The position numbers were made by a program, and so were the translations under genes. Shown here piece by piece: positions 60,764 through 64,000 of a DNA stretch of 64,000 nucleotides. The notes beneath the pieces are model-generated. The model searched no databases and was not told the DNA's origin. It saw nothing but the letters and a program-made list of their open reading frames with translations. Positions within the stretch are counted from its first letter, which is position 1. Each line of letters opens with the position of its first letter. Source of the stretch: Cupriavidus sp. MP-37 (lineage in GTDB: Bacteria > Pseudomonadota > Gammaproteobacteria > Burkholderiales > Burkholderiaceae); the NCBI RefSeq assembly GCF_020618415.1, contig NZ_CP085345.1, positions 496,001 to 560,000 on the forward strand, read 5' to 3'.

Positions 60764-62602
60764 ATGACACGCAAACGGTATGTCGTCGCGAGCTTGGGTG
60801 CGCTCGCCCTTGCAGGCATCGTTGCCGCCTGCGGTTCGGGGAATGATGGGGGCGATTCGGGGCCGGTCAGCCCGGCTCCAGCCGCGGACGCCGCGGTATC
60901 GGTCAAGATCATCGGGCTCAATGATTTCCACGGCAATTTGGAAGCGCCCGGCGGCGGCGTGGTAGTACAGGATGCCGCCAACCCGGCTGGCACCCGTGTT
61001 TCAGCGGGCGGCGCCGCGTATCTGGCCTCGCTGATCCAGAGCCTGAAAGCGAAGAACCCTAACAACGTCGTGGTGGCGGCCGGAGACATGGTCGGCGCGT
61101 CGCCGCTGGTTTCCGGGGCGTTCCATGAGGAGCCGGCGATCGATGTGCTGGGCCAGATGGGCCTGGAGATTTCCTCGGTGGGCAACCACGAGTTCGACAA
61201 GGGCCGCGATGAGCTGCTGCGGCTGCAGCACGGCGGCTGCTTTCCCAGGTCGGCTGACGGCCGGCGCGGCATTGTCGGCGTGGATACGTGCATGACGAAC
61301 GGCGCGTACGCGGGGGCGAAGTTCCAGTACCTGGCTGCCAATGTCATCGACCAGGCGACCGGCAAGCCGCTGTTGCCGGCCTACCGGATCAAGACCTTTG
61401 ACTGGGCCAAGGTGGCCTTTATCGGCATGACGCTGAAGGATACGCCGTCGGTGGTGACGCCCGCGGGTACCACGGGCCTGACCTTCGAGGCCGAGGCGGA
61501 TGCGGTGAACAAGCTGATTCCTGAACTGCGGCAGCAGAACGTCAATGCGATCGTGGTGTTGCTTCATGAAGGCGGATCGACCACGGCGGGCATGGTGAAC
61601 GACAAGAGCTGCCCGGGACTGAACGGTGCTGTCGTGTCGATCGTCGACAAGCTGGATCCCGCCGTGGATATCGTGATCAGCGGCCACACCCACCAGGAAT
61701 ATGTCTGCACCCGGCCAGACGGCAAGTTGCTGACGCAGGCGGGCTTCTACGGCCGGCTGGCTTCGGAAATCGATATCACCATCGATCCGTCGACGCGCAA
61801 GGTCTCGTCCAAGGTGGCCAACAACCGTGTCGCGGTCAATGATCTGGTGATCAAGGACAACTACGGCAATCCGATTGCGCTGCCTGCTGGCTACACCGCG
61901 CTGACCAGGGACGGCGCCGTCGATGCAATGGTCAAGCGCTACGTGGAACTGACCGCGCCGATCAAGAACGCCGTCGTGGGTGCCATCACCGCGAGCATCG
62001 ATCGCACCCAGACGGCGGCGGGCGAGTCGGCACTGGGCGACCTGGTGGCGGACGCCTACCTGGCCGGCACGTCCGATGCGTCGTTCGGGCCGGCGGTGAT
62101 CGCATTCACCAATCCGGGCGGGCTGCGTCAGAACCTTACGTACGACGCCGCCACCAATGGCCAGACCACGTTCGGGCAGCTCTATGCCGTCATGCCCTTC
62201 GGCAACAGCATGGTGACGATGACCCTGACCGGCGCGCAGATCCTGCGCCTGCTGGAACAGCAATGGGAGGCGCCGCAACCCGCGGGCGGGCGGGTGCTGC
62301 AGGTTTCCAGCAGCTTCACCTACACCTGGGACGCCAGCAAGCCGGCAGGCGCCGCCGCGGGCCAGGGCAACCGTGTCGATCCGGCCTCGCTCAGGCTCAA
62401 CGGCGTCGCCCTCGACCCGGCCAAGACCTACCGCGTCACGGTGAACAACTTCATGGCTTCGGGCGGTGACAACTTCACGGTGCTGAAGCAGGGCACGAAC
62501 CAGCAAGCCGGGCCGGTCGACATCGATGTCTTCGAAGACTACTTCAAGGCAAGATCGCCGGTCAGCCCGGGCGCGGCGAACCGGATTACACGCCTGAACT
62601 GA
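60764..62602 (+). CDS. 5'-nucleotidase/metallophosphatase-family lipoprotein
   Basis: 612 residues. AAAGGA lies eight bases before the ATG. The signal ends in lipobox VAAC (MTRKRYVVASLGALALAGIV then AACGSG). The metallophosphatase domain (about 45-340) has the dimetal motifs GLNDFHGNLE, VVVAAGDMVGASPLVSG, GNHEFDKG and SGHTHQEY; the C-terminal 5'-nucleotidase domain (about 365-600) includes LGDLVADAYLAG, FTNPGGLRQNL and NNFMASGGDNF. It should dephosphorylate nucleotides in the periplasm to salvage phosphate and nucleosides. Lipid attachment fits periplasmic or outer-membrane location. It is convergent with the MFS gene. Confidence 0.93.
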   Translation: MTRKRYVVASLGALALAGIVAACGSGNDGGDSGPVSPAPAADAAVSVKIIGLNDFHGNLEAPGGGVVVQDAANPAGTRVSAGGAAYLASLIQSLKAKNPNNVVVAAGDMVGASPLVSGAFHEEPAIDVLGQMGLEISSVGNHEFDKGRDELLRLQHGGCFPRSADGRRGIVGVDTCMTNGAYAGAKFQYLAANVIDQATGKPLLPAYRIKTFDWAKVAFIGMTLKDTPSVVTPAGTTGLTFEAEADAVNKLIPELRQQNVNAIVVLLHEGGSTTAGMVNDKSCPGLNGAVVSIVDKLDPAVDIVISGHTHQEYVCTRPDGKLLTQAGFYGRLASEIDITIDPSTRKVSSKVANNRVAVNDLVIKDNYGNPIALPAGYTALTRDGAVDAMVKRYVELTAPIKNAVVGAITASIDRTQTAAGESALGDLVADAYLAGTSDASFGPAVIAFTNPGGLRQNLTYDAATNGQTTFGQLYAVMPFGNSMVTMTLTGAQILRLLEQQWEAPQPAGGRVLQVSSSFTYTWDASKPAGAAAGQGNRVDPASLRLNGVALDPAKTYRVTVNNFMASGGDNFTVLKQGTNQQAGPVDIDVFEDYFKARSPVSPGAANRITRLN

Positions 62603-62624
62603 TACGCATCCGGGCCGTTCCAGC

Positions 62625-63965
62625 CTAGGCCCGCGCGTCGGCGGCGGCCAGCCGCATCCAGCTGGCCACGGCGCCGGCGCCGGCAAACGCCGCGCCCAGT
62701 GCCAGCGCCAGTCCCGGGCCGTGATCGCCGGCGATGCCGAAGCACAGCGCCACCAGCGCCGCGCCCGTGGCCTGCCCCAGCAGCCGTGCCGTGGCCACCA
62801 CGCCACTGGCGCCGCCGCTGCGCTCGCGCGGCGCACTGGTCATCAATGCCTTGAGATTGGGCGACTGGAAAAAGCCGAACCCGGCGCCGCACAGGCACAT
62901 GCGGATGCCGATATCGAGCGTGCTGGGGTTGGCCGGCAGCAGCGCCAGCGACAGCATGCCGGCACTGAGCACCGCCAGCCCCACGCCGCCAAGCACGGCC
63001 GGCGGGTAGCGGTCGGACAAGCGCCCGGCCAGTGGCCCGATCAGCGCCACCACCACCGACCATGGCGTCAGCAGGAAGCCGGTTTCCACCTGCCCTCGCC
63101 CCAGCACGTGCTGGAAGTAAAACGGCAGCGAGACAAAGGCCAGGCCCTGCGCGGCGAACGAGCACACCGCCGTCAGCGTCGACAGCGCGAACATCGGCCG
63201 CCGGAACAGGTCTACCGGCAGCATCGGCGCCGGATGGCCGCGCTCGCGCCACAAAAGCAGCGCGAACGCCACCGCGAAGATGCCCGCCGCGGCCAGCGAC
63301 AGGTGCAGCGGCGCGCGCTGCGCGCCCTCGCCCAGCGCCAGGATCAGCGCGGCGAAAGCAACCACGCTGAGCACCGCTGCAACGCGATCGAAACCGTGCG
63401 TGCTGCGTGCCGTCTGCGGCAGCGAGCCGCGCCCGATCGCCAGCGCCAGCAGGCCGATCGGCAGGTTGACGGCAAACAGCCACGGCCACGTGCCGAACGA
63501 CAGGATCACCGAGGCCACGGTCGGCCCCACCGCGAACGAAACCCCGACCACCAGCGCATTCAGCCCCAGCCCGCGCCCAAGCCGATGCGTCGGAAAAATG
63601 GCGCTGATCAGCGCCGTGTTGACACTCATGATGGCCGCGGCTCCGATGCCCTGCAGCACCCGCGCCGCCGCCAGCGTCGGCAGCGACCACGCCAGCGCGC
63701 ACACCACCGAAGCCGCCGTGAACAGCAGCACGCCGCCCAGGTAAATGCGCCGGTGGCCCACCACGCCGCCCAGCGCCGCGAACGGCAGCAGCGTTGCCAC
63801 CATGGCCAGCTGGTAGGCGTTGATCACCCACACCGAAGCCGCGGGCGTGGCGCGCAGGTCTGCCGCAATCGATGGCAACGCCGTATTGGCGATGGCGGTA
63901 TCGAGGGTGGCAAGGGCGACGGCAATCAGGATGGCAGCCATGCCGCGCCGCTCGCGCGAGGTCAT
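62625..63965 (-). CDS. MFS multidrug exporter, DHA2 (14-helix) type
   Basis: 446 residues starting MTSRERRGMAAILIAVALAT. Proton-linked drug exporters of this group show GxxxDR-like loop patterns; here LGGVVGHRRIYLGGVLLFTA follows helix 2, and GIGAAAIMSVNTALIS and NLPIGLLALAIGRGSLP are typical DHA2 segments, with a long cytoplasmic loop and a later PLAGRLSDRYPP loop. Twelve to fourteen hydrophobic helices can be counted. The substrate cannot be told. It converges with the 5'-nucleotidase gene, only 22 bases apart, with no hairpin seen between them. The last 35 bases of the window upstream hold no gene start. Confidence 0.9.
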   Translation of the reverse strand: MTSRERRGMAAILIAVALATLDTAIANTALPSIAADLRATPAASVWVINAYQLAMVATLLPFAALGGVVGHRRIYLGGVLLFTAASVVCALAWSLPTLAAARVLQGIGAAAIMSVNTALISAIFPTHRLGRGLGLNALVVGVSFAVGPTVASVILSFGTWPWLFAVNLPIGLLALAIGRGSLPQTARSTHGFDRVAAVLSVVAFAALILALGEGAQRAPLHLSLAAAGIFAVAFALLLWRERGHPAPMLPVDLFRRPMFALSTLTAVCSFAAQGLAFVSLPFYFQHVLGRGQVETGFLLTPWSVVVALIGPLAGRLSDRYPPAVLGGVGLAVLSAGMLSLALLPANPSTLDIGIRMCLCGAGFGFFQSPNLKALMTSAPRERSGGASGVVATARLLGQATGAALVALCFGIAGDHGPGLALALGAAFAGAGAVASWMRLAAADARA

Positions 63966-64000
63966 GGCGTCGGCCGCGGAGGCGGTCTGGAGAGGGGCTG

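Overview
The window is about 66% GC with dense, mostly long genes. Its gene content (Burkholderiales-type T6SS, AlkK-like acyl-CoA synthetase, Crp/Fnr and LuxR/hybrid-kinase regulators) fits a betaproteobacterium of the Burkholderiaceae, most likely Cupriavidus or a close relative. No rRNA, tRNA, IS element, phage integrase or CRISPR array was seen. The genus is inferred from gene content and protein style, not from a database search.

Layout. (1) 1-9.3 kb is ordinary chromosome: a truncated acyl-CoA synthetase diverging from a Crp/Fnr regulator, an AraC-type regulator, a large lipoprotein, a LuxR-type response regulator overlapping a hybrid histidine kinase, a small membrane protein, a VOC-fold protein with an apparent AUA start, and an Old Yellow Enzyme family oxidoreductase. 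(2) 9.4-19 kb, minus strand, is the first T6SS cargo module: an Ala-rich membrane protein, VgrG with a C-terminal extension, a Tle5-like phospholipase D effector, and two unrelated candidate immunity lipoproteins (Tli4-like and DUF3304). (3) 19.3-28 kb, plus strand: M15 peptidase, PAAR, an unusual membrane protein, TssM, TagF, OmpA-like protein. (4) 28-49.7 kb, minus strand: TPR lipoprotein, TssB, TssC, Hcp, TssE, TssF, TssG, ClpV, a second VgrG, a DUF4123 adaptor, a VasX-like pore-forming effector, three DUF6708 membrane proteins (one broken by a stop codon) and TssA. (5) 49.9-59.7 kb, plus strand: TssJ, TssK, TssL, a third VgrG with a C-terminal extension, a putative new toxin, its overlapping immunity gene, then three decayed copies of a PoNi/DUF1911-like immunity gene. 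(6) 59.7-64 kb: small membrane-anchored and exported proteins, a 5'-nucleotidase lipoprotein and an MFS exporter.

How it works together. All thirteen core T6SS components (TssA-M) plus PAAR, TagF, an OmpA-like wall binder and a candidate wall-cutting M15 peptidase are present, so the locus looks like a complete antibacterial T6SS. Each of the three VgrGs heads its own cargo cassette and each cassette ends in immunity-like genes. Two VgrGs carry private C-terminal extensions next to their cargo; the third has none and uses a DUF4123 adaptor. Immunity genes are multiplied, decayed or AT-shifted relative to the core. The most novel elements are the 525-residue VgrG-linked toxin with its decayed immunity array, the DUF6708 array behind the VasX-like effector, and the 505-residue membrane protein between PAAR and TssM.
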